A DNA stretch of 64,000 bases from Faecalibacterium sp. I3-3-89 (GCF_023347275.1 NZ_CP094468.1:1860001-1924000), one strand, 5' to 3'. Positions 1 to 9,036 are shown, counted from the first letter of the stretch. The notes: generated by a model not told the origin, from the letters alone. A program made the numbers and translations.

Positions 1-1165
1 GGTGGCTGGAGTTGTTGCCCTGCTTTTCCACGGCACGGGACAGCTGACTCAGGGCGATGATGGGGACGTTCATCTCTTTGGCCATGATCTTGAGGTTTCG
101 GGTGATGGAGCTGATCTCCTGCACGCGGTTCTCGCTGCGCTGGCCGCTGGTCATCAGCTGCAGGTAGTCGATGACGATGAGTCCCACGTTGGGGCGGGCG
201 GGGTCCTGATTGACCCGGCGGATCTTCGCCTTCATCTCGGTGATGGTGATGCCCGAGGTATCATCCATATAGATGGGGGCGTCGTGGAGCTTTTCGGTGG
301 CGAGGGCCAGATACTCCCAGTCCTCAGCCCGGAGCGCGCCGGTGCGGAAGGCCTGACTGTCGATGCCCGCCTCCGCCGATAGGATGCGGTTGGTCAGCTG
401 CTCCTTGGTCATTTCGAGGCTGAAGATAGCCACCGGCACCTTCTGCTGCATGGCGACGCGGGTAGCGATGTTCAGCGCAAAGCTGGTCTTACCCATGCCG
501 GGGCGGGCGGCGAGGATGATGAGGTCGCCGCGGCCGAGGCCGGTGAGGACGGTATCCAGCAGGCGGAAGCCGGTAGGGATGCCCTTGTACTTGTCGGCGT
601 CGGGGCCGCTGATCTTCTGAAGATTGGTCAGCGTCTCCACCATGCTGGAAGAAAGGGGCGTCAATGCACTGGAATCCCGGCCTGAGCGTATCTCATAGAT
701 GCGCTGCTCGGCGTTTTCCAGCAGGAGGTCGGCGTCCGGCTCGTCCCCGGCGTCCTGTAAGATGTCCTTCGCCACCCCCATGAGCTGGCGCACCAGATAC
801 TTTTCCTGCACGATCTGGGCGTAGGCCTTGACGTTGGAGATGCTGGGCACTGTCTCGGCCAGACCGGTCAGGTAGACCTTCGCCTCGTCGGCGCTGGGGA
901 AGACGCCGTCTGAAATGACGGCGTCCAGCAGGGTCACGAAGTCGATGGTCTGGTCGCTGGTAAAGAGCCGCAGCATCTCGGAGTAGATCTGCGCGTTCTG
1001 GCGGGTATAGAACATCTCGGGCCGGATGATCTCCACCAGGTCGGTCAGGGTCTCCGGCTTGAGCAGCACTGCGCCCAGCACGCTCTGCTCTGCCTGCATA
1101 TTATAGGGCAGGTTGATGCCCACGCTCTCGAGGTTGAGTTCGTTGTAATGTCGTTCGTTCGGCAT
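1..1165 (-). CDS. dnaB: Replicative DNA helicase DnaB (3' end cut by window edge)
   Basis: Hexameric helicase that unwinds DNA at the replication fork. The ATG at 1165 opens a frame starting MPNERHYNEL that runs to the left window edge, about 388 codons of the usual 440-460. The N-terminal domain is followed by a RecA-like ATPase core with Walker A RPGMGKTSFA near residue 217. Downstream the frame reads the DnaB-type VIDYLQL and SQLSR segments. The gene lies 83 bases downstream of rplI on the same strand, the usual Firmicute rplI-dnaB order. The missing part is only the C-terminal end of the ATPase core. Identification is secure. Confidence 0.96.
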   Translation of the reverse strand, partial: MPNERHYNELNLESVGINLPYNMQAEQSVLGAVLLKPETLTDLVEIIRPEMFYTRQNAQIYSEMLRLFTSDQTIDFVTLLDAVISDGVFPSADEAKVYLTGLAETVPSISNVKAYAQIVQEKYLVRQLMGVAKDILQDAGDEPDADLLLENAEQRIYEIRSGRDSSALTPLSSSMVETLTNLQKISGPDADKYKGIPTGFRLLDTVLTGLGRGDLIILAARPGMGKTSFALNIATRVAMQQKVPVAIFSLEMTKEQLTNRILSAEAGIDSQAFRTGALRAEDWEYLALATEKLHDAPIYMDDTSGITITEMKAKIRRVNQDPARPNVGLIVIDYLQLMTSGQRSENRVQEISSITRNLKIMAKEMNVPIIALSQLSRAVEKQGNNSSH

Positions 1166-1248
1166 GGCTGTTATCCTTCTGAATCGTTATCGTGTCCGTA
1201 AAGCCAAAAAGCGCCCCCTGCCGAGAGGGGGCGCAGAGAACGGCTGGA

Positions 1249-1704
1249 TCAGGCCTGCTCCACTTCGACCTGAATTTTAAAGGAAGCGGTGACACCGACA
1301 TAAAGGCGGACCTTGCCGTTGAAGACGCCCGCGTCCTTGATGTCCTTGGTCTCCAGCTCGATCTTCTTCTTGTCGATGGGCGAACCGGCCAGCTGGGCCA
1401 GAGCCTCAGCCACTTCCTTGCCGGTGACTTTGCCGTGCAGACGGCCGGATGCGCCGCCCTTGGCCTTGATGACCACCGTCTTGCCCTCGAGCTTTGCGGC
1501 CACAGCCTGTGCAGCGGCCACATTCTCTGCCTCGTGGAAGTCTGCGGCGGCCTCCTTGCCCCGGGCGATATTCACCGCGCTGGCGTCGGCCACAGCGGCC
1601 AGCTTGCGCGGGAACAGAAAGTTGCGGGCGTAGCCGTCGGAGACCTCGTGGATCTCGTCCTTCTTGCCGATGCCCTTGACGTCCTGCTTCAGAATCACTT
1701 TCAT
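1249..1704 (-). CDS. rplI: 50S ribosomal protein L9
   Basis: Structural protein of the large ribosomal subunit that binds 23S rRNA and helps keep the reading frame. The product is 151 residues, close to the family's roughly 149. It begins [18 protein letters not shown] and carries the L9 N-terminal signature with [13 protein letters not shown], followed by the long helix and C-terminal domain. I chose the ATG at 1704 because GAGGGA sits about 7 bases upstream; a GTG five codons earlier would place that ribosome site inside the gene. A consensus promoter lies at 1758-1786, and dnaB follows. Confidence 0.97.
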   Translation of the reverse strand: MKVILKQDVKGIGKKDEIHEVSDGYARNFLFPRKLAAVADASAVNIARGKEAAADFHEAENVAAAQAVAAKLEGKTVVIKAKGGASGRLHGKVTGKEVAEALAQLAGSPIDKKKIELETKDIKDAGVFNGKVRLYVGVTASFKIQVEVEQA

Positions 1705-1757
1705 GATAGTATCCCTCACTTCCCGCCGGGATATGCCCGGCGAAGATTTCTATGGTT

Positions 1758-1786
1758 AGTATACAGCAATCGGGCTGTTCCGTCAA
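1758..1786 (-). promoter_or_regulatory. Promoter of rplI-dnaB
   Basis: Read on the minus strand: -35 TTGACG (1781-1786), a 17-base spacer, and -10 TATACT (1758-1763). The predicted start is about 1751, giving a leader near 47 bases before the rplI ATG at 1704. Confidence 0.75.
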
Positions 1787-1800
1787 CGCCTGCTAAAGGC

Positions 1801-1982
1801 TCTCCCTTTGGGAGAGCTGGCGAGCGAAGCGAGACTGAGAGGGCAAGCCCGTTGCGACAGTGCCGGTGCGCGGAGATAGGCAAACTCTTTGTCAGAGCGA
1901 TACTATCGCCGTGCCTGCACTTCTCCGCCAGCATCCTTGCCCTCTCCGTCACCTATGGTGACACCTCTCCCAAAGGGAGAGG
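1801..1982. repeat. Intergenic compound inverted repeat, copy 1
   Basis: Both ends carry self-complementary blocks (CTCTCCCTTTGGGAGAG at the left, CTCTCCCAAAGGGAGAG at the right). Inside these, GAGAGGGCAAG and CTTGCCCTCTC face each other, with a further small palindrome around GTCACCTATGGTGAC. The roughly 180-base unit fills the space between glf and rplI and contains no plausible gene. It shares the 'CTCTCCGTCAC' and 'GACTGAGAGG' edge blocks with the copies at 8331, 20372 and 22438. Confidence 0.8.
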
Positions 1983-1991
1983 CTTTTTACG

Positions 1992-3095
1992 TTATGCCAG
2001 CTCTTTGCCCACGACATCCAAGGCCACCTCGATGACCTTATCCATATCGTAGTACTTATACTCGCCCAGACGTCCGCCGAAGAGGACGCCCGGCTCGGCA
2101 TCGGCCAGCTTCTTATACTCAGCGTACAAAGCGCCATTTTTATCATCATTCACCGGGTAATACGGCTCGTCGCCGGGCTTCCACTCGGCGCTGTACTCCC
2201 GGCTGATGACGGTCTTGGGCTGGGTGCCGAACTCAAAATGCTTGTGCTCGATGATGCGGGTGTAGGGGGTCTCGGCGTCGGTGTAGTTCACGACGGCGTT
2301 GCCCTGATAGTTGTCGGTGTCCAGCGTCTCGGTCTCGAAGCGGACGCTGCGGTACTGCAGCGCACCCAGCCGGTAGCCGAAGTAGGCATCCACCGGGCCG
2401 GTGTAGACCACCTTGTCGGCCAGCTTGTCCAGCTCTGCCTTCCCGGCCAGATAATCCACGCCCAGACGCACCTCCACGCCGTCCAGCATCTTCTCCACCA
2501 TGGCGGTGTAGCCGCCGTTGGGGATGCCCTGATACAGGGCGTTGAAGTAGTTGTCGTCGTAGGTAAAGCGGACGGGCAGACGCTTGATGATAAAGGCGGG
2601 CAGCTCGGTGCAGGGGCGGCCCCACTGCTTGCCGGTGTAGCCCTTGATGAGCTTTTCGTAGATGTCGGTACCCACGAGGCTGATGGCCTGCTCTTCGAGG
2701 TTCTTCGGCTCGGTGATGCCGGCCTCGGCGCGCTGGGCCTCGATCTTCGCCTTCGCCTCGGCGGGGGTCACGACGCCCCACATCTTGTTGAAGGTGTTCA
2801 TATTGAAGGGCAGGTTGTAGATCTCGCCGTGGTAGTTGGCCACAGGGCTGTTGGTGTAGCGGTTGAACTCCGCGAACTGGTTCACATACTGCCACACGGC
2901 CTTGTTGTTGGTGTGGAAGATGTGGGCACCATAGCGGTGGACGTTGATGCCCTCCACCGGCTCGGTGTAGATGTTGCCCGCGATGTGGCCGCGCTTGTCG
3001 AGGACGAGGCAGCGCTTGCCCGCCTTCTTGGCCTCGTGGGCGAACACTGCGCCGTACAGGCCGGCGCCGACGATGAGATAATCGTACTGTTTCAT
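1992..3095 (-). CDS. glf: UDP-galactopyranose mutase
   Basis: FAD enzyme that interconverts UDP-galactopyranose and UDP-galactofuranose for surface glycan synthesis. The 367-residue product starts with a dinucleotide-binding fold (YDYLIVGAGLYGAVFA) and has the GNIYTE and HRYGAHIFHT segments typical of Glf. Length matches the family. The ATG at 3095 overlaps the last base of the gdpP stop (TGATG) and has AAGGA about 9 bases upstream; a GTG one codon earlier is possible. The overlap implies translational coupling with gdpP. No other galactofuranose or glycosyltransferase gene is visible here. Confidence 0.94.
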   Translation of the reverse strand: MKQYDYLIVGAGLYGAVFAHEAKKAGKRCLVLDKRGHIAGNIYTEPVEGINVHRYGAHIFHTNNKAVWQYVNQFAEFNRYTNSPVANYHGEIYNLPFNMNTFNKMWGVVTPAEAKAKIEAQRAEAGITEPKNLEEQAISLVGTDIYEKLIKGYTGKQWGRPCTELPAFIIKRLPVRFTYDDNYFNALYQGIPNGGYTAMVEKMLDGVEVRLGVDYLAGKAELDKLADKVVYTGPVDAYFGYRLGALQYRSVRFETETLDTDNYQGNAVVNYTDAETPYTRIIEHKHFEFGTQPKTVISREYSAEWKPGDEPYYPVNDDKNGALYAEYKKLADAEPGVLFGGRLGEYKYYDMDKVIEVALDVVGKELA

Positions 3096-5101
3096 CACTG
3101 TTTGTCCTTTTTCTTCTGTTCCGGCTCCGACTCGGGGCCGCTCTTCTTTTGCGCCTCCCGGTACTGGTCGATGGCCGTCTGGATGCGGCTGCGGGCCGCC
3201 TCCGGGGTGATATGCTTGAGCTGGGCCGCAGCCATGGTCTGATGTCCGCCGCCGCCCAGAGCCTCCATGATGACCTGCACGTTCACCGCGCCGAGGCTCC
3301 GGGCCGAGATGTTGACGCCGCCGCCCACCTGCACGGCCACGAAGCTGGCCTCCACGTTCTGGATGGTCAGCAGGTCGTTGGCGGCCTGCGCGATGGCCAC
3401 GCGGGCCTCGGGGGCCACCTCACCGCTGACGGTGATAGCGCAGCCCCGGTACATCTGGGCTTCCGATACCAGCATGGCCTTGGTGGTGTACTCCACCATG
3501 CTCACGTCAAAGAGCTGGCGCACCCGCTCGGTCTCCGCGCCGTAGCGGCGGAGGGCCGCCGCAGCCTCGAAGGTGCGCACGCCGGTGTGGAGGGTGAAGT
3601 CCCGGGTGTCCAGCATGATGCCGGAAAGCAGACCCTCGGCCTCGATGCGGTTGGGCTTGTCGTCCCGGTCGCCCACATACTGCAAGAACTCGGTGACAAG
3701 CTCACTGGCCGAGGAGGCATACGGCTCGTGACAGACGAGGTCGGCGTTCTCGATGAAGCCGACGCCCTTGCGGTGGTGGTCGATGACGGCCACCTTGCCG
3801 CATTTTTCCAAAATTTCGCGGCTCTCCACCAGCCCCAGCTGGTATGTATCCACGATGATGCAGAGCGTTTTCTGGGAGATGATGGGCAGCGCGCCCTTGG
3901 GGTCGATGAAATCGTCCTCCTGCCCTGCCGCGACGAGGGCGTTGATGAGGCTCCCGGCGAGGGTGGCATCCCGGCGCACGGCGATAACAGCCGGCACATC
4001 GCAGATCTTGCAGATGCGCAGCACGCCCTCCGCCGCGCCGATGGCGTCAAGGTCGCTCATCCGGTGGCCCATGATGACCACATGGTCGGCCTCCTTGATG
4101 AGCTTGACCAGCTGGTCGGCCACGATGCGGCTGCGCACCTTGCTGCGCTTCTCCACGCCATGGCTGACGCCGCCGTAGAAAGTAAAGCCGTCCGGAGTCA
4201 TCTCCGCAGCCTGATCGCCGCCGCGCCCCTGCGCCATGTCCAGCGCCTGCACGGCCATATCCTGCGCCTCCCGCAGGGTCTTGGCCCCGCGTCCGATGCC
4301 GATGGAGATGGAAAGGTTCACGCTGGGGTCAAGGGCGCGGATCTTGTCCAGCACGTCATAGCCCCGCTTGGCAAACTGCTCCAGCTGGCGCTCCTCCACC
4401 ACGGCGATATAGCGGCCGCTGGCCACCCGGCGCAGAAAGCCGGTGCCCCGGCCAATCATATCCTCCAGCACCCGGTTGATGCCCTCCAGCAGGCGGGCGC
4501 GCTCGCTGTCCAGCATATCGCTGAACACATCGTCGTAGCCGTCCACGAGAAAGACCAGATAGCCCGGGCGGCTGGCCTTGTACTCGGCCTCCACCTTCCG
4601 CAGGGCTGTCTCCTCGTTCAGTACGAGGAGGGTCATGCTCTCCGCCTCGCCGGGGACCGTGGAGCTGTGGACGCTCCACGCCCCGTCGGCCAGATTCAGC
4701 AGCTGGCCGCCCGCCGTCCGGGATTCCTGTAGGTCGAGGCCGGGCAGCACCTTCTGCACCCGAGGGGTCAGAAGGGACTCTCCCTTCATCAGGCGGGTGC
4801 GGAACTCGGCGTTGTACCACAGCACCGTCTCCCCCGACAGGAGGGCGGCGGGCTGGCTCAGCGGCTCGAGGCTGAACTGGGTCTTGGATTTTTCAAAGCT
4901 GCCGCCGCACACCCAGCGGGCCACCCAGCTGCGCAGCCGGCAGCGGAACAGGACGAACAGGACGCCCCACAGCACCACCAGCACAGCCAGCAGCGGCCAG
5001 ATGGCCGGGCGCTGTACCAGCAGCACCAGCACCAGAAGGGCGCAGAGCACTGCCAGCGCAGCGGTCAGCATTTCAAGAGTCCACCTTGGTTTTTGTTTCA
5101 T
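3095..5101 (-). CDS. gdpP: Cyclic-di-AMP phosphodiesterase GdpP (DHH family)
   Basis: Membrane-bound enzyme that hydrolyses c-di-AMP and so affects potassium balance and wall stress. The 668-residue product has two N-terminal membrane helices (about residues 10-52), a PAS-like region, a degenerate GGDEF domain (about 170-300), a DHH domain and a DHHA1 domain. Seen motifs include GHRMSDLDAIGAA, VIDHHRK and GGGGHQ. This order and length are those of B. subtilis GdpP. The ATG at 5101 has GGAGG 12 bases upstream. It sits just after rnj and is coupled to glf; gdpP-rplI-dnaB is the common cluster, here split by glf. Confidence 0.95.
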   Translation of the reverse strand: MKQKPRWTLEMLTAALAVLCALLVLVLLVQRPAIWPLLAVLVVLWGVLFVLFRCRLRSWVARWVCGGSFEKSKTQFSLEPLSQPAALLSGETVLWYNAEFRTRLMKGESLLTPRVQKVLPGLDLQESRTAGGQLLNLADGAWSVHSSTVPGEAESMTLLVLNEETALRKVEAEYKASRPGYLVFLVDGYDDVFSDMLDSERARLLEGINRVLEDMIGRGTGFLRRVASGRYIAVVEERQLEQFAKRGYDVLDKIRALDPSVNLSISIGIGRGAKTLREAQDMAVQALDMAQGRGGDQAAEMTPDGFTFYGGVSHGVEKRSKVRSRIVADQLVKLIKEADHVVIMGHRMSDLDAIGAAEGVLRICKICDVPAVIAVRRDATLAGSLINALVAAGQEDDFIDPKGALPIISQKTLCIIVDTYQLGLVESREILEKCGKVAVIDHHRKGVGFIENADLVCHEPYASSASELVTEFLQYVGDRDDKPNRIEAEGLLSGIMLDTRDFTLHTGVRTFEAAAALRRYGAETERVRQLFDVSMVEYTTKAMLVSEAQMYRGCAITVSGEVAPEARVAIAQAANDLLTIQNVEASFVAVQVGGGVNISARSLGAVNVQVIMEALGGGGHQTMAAAQLKHITPEAARSRIQTAIDQYREAQKKSGPESEPEQKKKDKQ

Positions 5102-5128
5102 GAAGTATTATGCCTCCTGCGGGCAGCA

Positions 5129-6925
5129 TCAGACCTCCATCAGGATGGGGAGGATCATGGGGCTGCGCTTGGTGCGGCGGTAGATATAGCTGCTCAGGGC
5201 CTCGCGCACGCGGGTCTTGACGCTGTTCCAGTCGCGGACGTGCTCCTCCACGCAGCGGTCGAGGGCCGTCTCCACGATGCTCTGGGCACCGTCCATCAGG
5301 CTCTCGTTCTCCCGCACATAGACGAAGCCACGGCTCACAAGGTCGGGGCCGGCCAGCACCTTGCCGGTCTTGCTGTCCACGGTGGCCACGATGATGACGA
5401 GGCCATCCTCGGACAGATGCTTGCGGTCCCGCAGGACGACATTGCCCACATCGCCCACGCCGAGGCCGTCCACCATGACAGCGCCCGCCGTCACCGGCTC
5501 GCCCAGCTTCATCTCGTCCTGACTGAGGATAATGTTGGAGCCGTTCTCGGCGATGAGGATGTTGCTGGTGGGGATGCCGAGGCTGGCCGCCGTGATGGCG
5601 TGCTTCTTCAGCTGCTTGTATTCACCGTGGACGGGCAGGAAATACTTGGGCTTGGTCAGGGTGAGCATCAGCTTCTGCTCCTCCTGACAGGCGTGGCCGG
5701 AGACGTGGACATCGTACATCCCCTCGTAGATGACCTCAGCGCCCAGCAAGAGCAGGCCGTTGACGATCTTGGTCACGCTCTTCTCGTTGCCGGGGATGGG
5801 CTTGGCCGAGATGATGATGAAGTCGCCGGGGCCGACCCGCACCTGACGGTGGCTGCAGGAAGCCATGCGGCTCAGCGCGCTCAAAGGCTCGCCCTGACTG
5901 CCGGTGGTCACCAGCACCACCTGCTCGGGCGGATACTGATTGATCTCGTCGATGCTGATGAGGGTGCCCTCCGGGATGTGCATATAGCCCAGCTCCTGCG
6001 CCATGGCCGTGTTGTTGACCATGCTGCGGCCGCTGAAGGCCACCTTGCGGCCATCCTCCACGGCGAGGTCGATGATCTGCTGGACGCGGTAGATGTTCGA
6101 CGCAAAGGAGGCGATGATGATGCGCTTGTTCTGCGCCCGGGCAAAGAGATTGCGGACGCTGGCGGCCACCTTCTGCTCGGTGGCGGTAAAGCCGGGCTTC
6201 TCGGCGTTGGTAGAGTCGCTCAGCAGGGCCAGAACGCCCTTCTGGCCGTAATCGGACAGGGTGGCAAGGTCGGTGGGGCCGCAGGCCAGCGGGGTGTAAT
6301 CGATCTTGAAGTCGCCGGTCTGGATGATGGTGCCCGCCGGGCTGTCGATGGCGAAGGCCACGGCGTCCGGGATGGAGTGGTTCACATGGATCGGCTCCAC
6401 CGTAAAGCAGCCCAGTTTGATCTTCTGCTTGGGGGTGATCTCCACGAACTTGGTCTTGCCCGCAAGGCCGAATTCCTCCAGCTTGTTGCGGATGAGGCCG
6501 CAGGTCAGGCGGGTACCGTAGATGGGCAGGTCGAACTTCTGCAGCAGGTAGGGGATGCTGCCGATGTGATCCTCGTGGCCGTGGGTGATGAGCAGACCCT
6601 TGATCTTATCCTTGTTCTGCACCACGAAGGTCATGTCGGGGATGACCATATCGACGCCGAACATATCGCTGTCGGGGAAAACAAGGCCGCAGTCCACGAT
6701 GATCATGTCACCACAGCACTCGTAGACCGTCATATTCTTGCCCACCTCGCCGAGGCCGCCCAGCGGATAGATATGGATGGGCGTTGCAGCCTCCTTGGGC
6801 TGGGCTGCTGGGGGCGGGGGCCGACGGGTGTAGTGGGGCCGGCGGGAAGTGCGGGGCCGCTTTTCGCCGGACGCATTGGCCTGAGCCGGGGCGGGTGCGT
6901 GATTCTGTTCTTTTGTCTGTGCCAT
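5129..6925 (-). CDS. rnj: Ribonuclease J
   Basis: Metallo-beta-lactamase-fold RNase with 5'-3' exonuclease and endonuclease activity in mRNA decay and rRNA maturation. The product is 598 residues. A proline- and arginine-rich extension of about 50 residues precedes the core, which starts near HIYPLGGLGEVGKN. The zinc motif HGHEDHIGS and a beta-CASP domain follow. The ATG at 6925 has GGAGG 7 bases upstream; an in-frame start 7 codons earlier would swallow that site. The extension resembles the basic disordered tails seen on some RNase J proteins. It is followed 27 bases later by gdpP. Confidence 0.95.
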   Translation of the reverse strand: MAQTKEQNHAPAPAQANASGEKRPRTSRRPHYTRRPPPPAAQPKEAATPIHIYPLGGLGEVGKNMTVYECCGDMIIVDCGLVFPDSDMFGVDMVIPDMTFVVQNKDKIKGLLITHGHEDHIGSIPYLLQKFDLPIYGTRLTCGLIRNKLEEFGLAGKTKFVEITPKQKIKLGCFTVEPIHVNHSIPDAVAFAIDSPAGTIIQTGDFKIDYTPLACGPTDLATLSDYGQKGVLALLSDSTNAEKPGFTATEQKVAASVRNLFARAQNKRIIIASFASNIYRVQQIIDLAVEDGRKVAFSGRSMVNNTAMAQELGYMHIPEGTLISIDEINQYPPEQVVLVTTGSQGEPLSALSRMASCSHRQVRVGPGDFIIISAKPIPGNEKSVTKIVNGLLLLGAEVIYEGMYDVHVSGHACQEEQKLMLTLTKPKYFLPVHGEYKQLKKHAITAASLGIPTSNILIAENGSNIILSQDEMKLGEPVTAGAVMVDGLGVGDVGNVVLRDRKHLSEDGLVIIVATVDSKTGKVLAGPDLVSRGFVYVRENESLMDGAQSIVETALDRCVEEHVRDWNSVKTRVREALSSYIYRRTKRSPMILPILMEV

Positions 6926-7222
6926 CGAAAACCTCCAAAAATTCAATCAGCAAAGCACAGGCCCATCTGCAAAAGATTGCCTGTCCTGCATTAGGGGAAG
7001 CATAAAAACGCATCTGCTTCCGTCGGATGCATCGTATAGAAATTATTTTATCAGTGTGGTTTTCTGCCGCACTGTCTGTTCCGCAGGAAGCCTCTTGCCC
7101 ATCCAGTCCATCTGTTCGATGCGACCGTGGCGCTTCGGCAGGAACGCTGTGAGCGCACCCTCGGCACGCCCCTATACGCATTTCGTTGCAACAAGTATAG
7201 TATTTCTCATCTCTTTTGTCAA
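6926..7222 (-). promoter_or_regulatory. Promoter and long leader of rnj
   Basis: On the minus strand -35 TTGACA (7217-7222), a 17-base spacer and -10 TATACT (7194-7199) form a near-consensus promoter. The predicted start near 7187 gives an untranslated leader of about 260 bases before the rnj ATG. The leader contains a small hairpin (GGAAGCA...TGCTTCC near 6990-7020) and no gene that I can support. The divergent rnhA promoter shares the intergenic region. Confidence 0.7.
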
Positions 7223-7264
7223 TCCAAGCTTGGGCCGGACGGCGGCAAATTATGCCCTGCCCTC

Positions 7265-7294
7265 TTGACAGACGGGCCAAAATGGCTCTAAATA
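7265..7294 (+). promoter_or_regulatory. Probable promoter of rnhA
   Basis: A perfect -35 TTGACA (7265-7270) is followed after 18 bases by TAAATA (7289-7294), a weak -10. It lies about 30 bases before the rnhA ATG. Confidence 0.5.
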
Positions 7295-7324
7295 GAGGTA
7301 TGAATTTTATTTCAGGAGAAACGC

Positions 7325-7789
7325 ATGAAACAGGTTGAAGTTTACACCGACGGCGCGTGCAGCGGCAATCCCGGCCCCGGCGGCTGGGGCGCAGTGCTGC
7401 GCTACCGCTTTAACGGCAAGGTCTACGAGAAGGAGCTGAGCGGCGGAGACGCCTCCACCACCAACAACCGGATGGAGCTGACGGCCTTCATCGAGGCCCT
7501 GCGCCAGCTCAAGGAGCCTTGCGAAGTCCGCCTGTGCTCCGACAGCCAGTACGTCATCAACGGACTGGAAAAGGGCTGGGCCAAGGGCTGGAAGCGCCGG
7601 GGCTGGAAAAAATCCGACGGCTCCCCCGCCCTGAACCCCGACCTCTGGGAACAGGCGCTGGAGCAGGAGGCACGTCACAAGCTCACCTACGTCTGGGTCA
7701 AGGGCCACGCAGGCCACCCGGAGAACGAACGCTGCGACCAGCTTGCGGTCGCCCAGAGCCAGGCACATGGCGGGAGACAGGGACGATGA
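7325..7789 (+). CDS. rnhA: Ribonuclease HI
   Basis: Cuts the RNA strand of RNA-DNA hybrids, removing primers and R-loops. The 154-residue product has the whole RNase HI pattern: [16 protein letters not shown] at the N-terminus, [17 protein letters not shown] and [17 protein letters not shown]. The four acidic catalytic residues and the distal His are therefore present. AGGAG lies 8 bases before the ATG. The stop overlaps the start of the next gene (ATGA at 7786-7789), so the two are probably co-translated. Confidence 0.96.
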   Translation: MKQVEVYTDGACSGNPGPGGWGAVLRYRFNGKVYEKELSGGDASTTNNRMELTAFIEALRQLKEPCEVRLCSDSQYVINGLEKGWAKGWKRRGWKKSDGSPALNPDLWEQALEQEARHKLTYVWVKGHAGHPENERCDQLAVAQSQAHGGRQGR

Positions 7790-8304
7790 ACGATACTTTT
7801 CTGCCCGGGAACGGGTTCGACACCTACGAAGAACAGGACCGGGTCCTGATGGGCCTGAGCGGCAGTGTGCGCAGCGGCGTGGCGGTCCGCATCCTGCAGC
7901 AGCAGGGCTTTGCCGTGGCGGCAGCCGTCGTCCGACTGGCCGACACCCCCGAAGAGCACGCCGCCGCAGAGGCGGCCAAGGCGCTGGCCAAGAAGCTGGA
8001 CGTGGAGTGCATCGCCCTCAACGCCGAGGCTCTGGCCGGGCAGGACGCCGAAGCCGCCCGCTTTGCCGCCCTGCTCACCGCCGCCGACAAGCTGGGCATC
8101 CAGTATGTCGCCTCCGGCCACTATGCCCGGATGGAGACAGACGCACAGGGCGTGAGCCACCTCTTCCCGCCCGAGAGCGGCGCTCCGGACGAGAGCGACC
8201 GCCTCGCAGCTCTTTCCCCCGAGGTTCTGGCCCGCCTCATCCTCCCGCTGGGCGATTTTGCGCCCGAGGATGTGGAGGAGATGGCGAAAGATTTTAAGTT
8301 GTAA
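7786..8304 (+). CDS. Degenerate MnmA-like protein (tRNA thiouridylase remnant)
   Basis: A 172-residue product that aligns by eye with the first half of MnmA, the tRNA-U34 2-thiouridylase (about 360 residues). Matching parts are the N-terminal fold ([18 protein letters not shown]), the [14 protein letters not shown] segment and [18 protein letters not shown]. The ATP-binding SGGxDS motif is changed to SGSVRS (residues 25-30), the first catalytic Cys region has no Cys, and the part holding the second Cys and the RNA-binding domains is absent. It overlaps rnhA by 4 bases. The frame is intact, so it may be a maintained non-catalytic protein rather than a dead gene. Function unknown. Confidence 0.7.
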   Translation: MNDTFLPGNGFDTYEEQDRVLMGLSGSVRSGVAVRILQQQGFAVAAAVVRLADTPEEHAAAEAAKALAKKLDVECIALNAEALAGQDAEAARFAALLTAADKLGIQYVASGHYARMETDAQGVSHLFPPESGAPDESDRLAALSPEVLARLILPLGDFAPEDVEEMAKDFKL

Positions 8305-8330
8305 AATTCCTTCTGTTATCGCACAAAACC

Positions 8331-8490
8331 TTCCCTCTTCGCCAGAGGCTCCCCTACAAGGGGAGCTGGCGAACGAAGTGAGCCTGAGAGGTTGTATGAA
8401 GGAAAGCCTAACTGTAAACCGCAGCTGGACTCAACCTCTCCGTCACGCCTGCGGCGTGACACCTCCCCTACCGAGGGGAGGCCTTGGCAT
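8331..8490. repeat. Intergenic compound inverted repeat, copy 2
   Basis: Begins with CCTCTTCGCCAGAGGCTCCC and a CTCCCCTACAAGGGGAG palindrome, then GGCGAACGAAGTGAGCCTGAGAGGTT. It closes with CCTCTCCGTCACGCCTGCGG, and a CCTCCCCTACCGAGGGGAGG palindrome. Same family and layout as the copies at 20372 and 22438, lying between convergent genes. Confidence 0.8.
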
Positions 8491-8525
8491 TCCATAAAGT
8501 TTCGCCTTTATCCCAGATAGAAGCG

Positions 8526-8566
8526 TCAAAAAATCCCCCGTGCAGCTGCGCCGCACGGGGGATTTC
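8526..8566 (-). terminator. Terminator after mgsA (probably bidirectional)
   Basis: A stem built on ATCCCCCGTGC and GCACGGGGGAT (8531-8564) is followed on the minus strand by TTTTTT. On the plus strand a T-rich run also follows, so it may end the rnhA transcript as well. Confidence 0.85.
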
Positions 8567-8575
8567 ATTTTTTCA

Positions 8576-8980
8576 TCAGTTCTGGGGATGCACGATGTCG
8601 CGCCAGTCGAGGTCGCCGCGCTCAAGGCCGTGGATGAGGACTTCCGCAGTGGCGATGTTAGTGGCCAGCGGGATATTGTGCACATCACACAGACGCAGCA
8701 GGGTCATCTCGTTCGGCTCGCTGGGCTTTGCGTTGATGGGGTCGCGGAAGAATAGCAGCAGATCGACCTCATTGCAGGCGATGCGGGACGCGATCTGCTG
8801 ATCACCGCCCTGTACGCCCGCCAGAAAGCGCTGCACCTGCAGGCCGGTGGCTTCGGCGATCATCTTGCCGGTCGTACCGGTTGCCACCAATTTATGCTGG
8901 CTCAAAATCCGGCAGTACGCCGTACAGAACTGTACCATCAGCTCTTTTTTGGAGTCATGCGCAATCAGTGCAATCGTCAT
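8576..8980 (-). CDS. mgsA: Methylglyoxal synthase-like protein
   Basis: Family enzyme converting dihydroxyacetone phosphate to methylglyoxal, a bypass of lower glycolysis. The 134-residue product begins [12 protein letters not shown] and keeps the phosphate loop ATGTTGKMI and GGDQQIA with the catalytic-base Asp60. In the E. coli enzyme PHDPD supplies the catalytic His98 and Asp101. The matching stretch here reads PSEPNE, so Ser87 and Asn90 replace them. Activity is therefore uncertain, although the fold is clear. It has its own promoter and a strong terminator, so it is a single-gene unit. Confidence 0.85.
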   Translation of the reverse strand: MTIALIAHDSKKELMVQFCTAYCRILSQHKLVATGTTGKMIAEATGLQVQRFLAGVQGGDQQIASRIACNEVDLLLFFRDPINAKPSEPNEMTLLRLCDVHNIPLATNIATAEVLIHGLERGDLDWRDIVHPQN

Positions 8981-9036
8981 CGGTCAACCTCTCCTTTTCC
9001 CGCGCCCCTGTCTGGGGCAATCATCTTGCACATATC

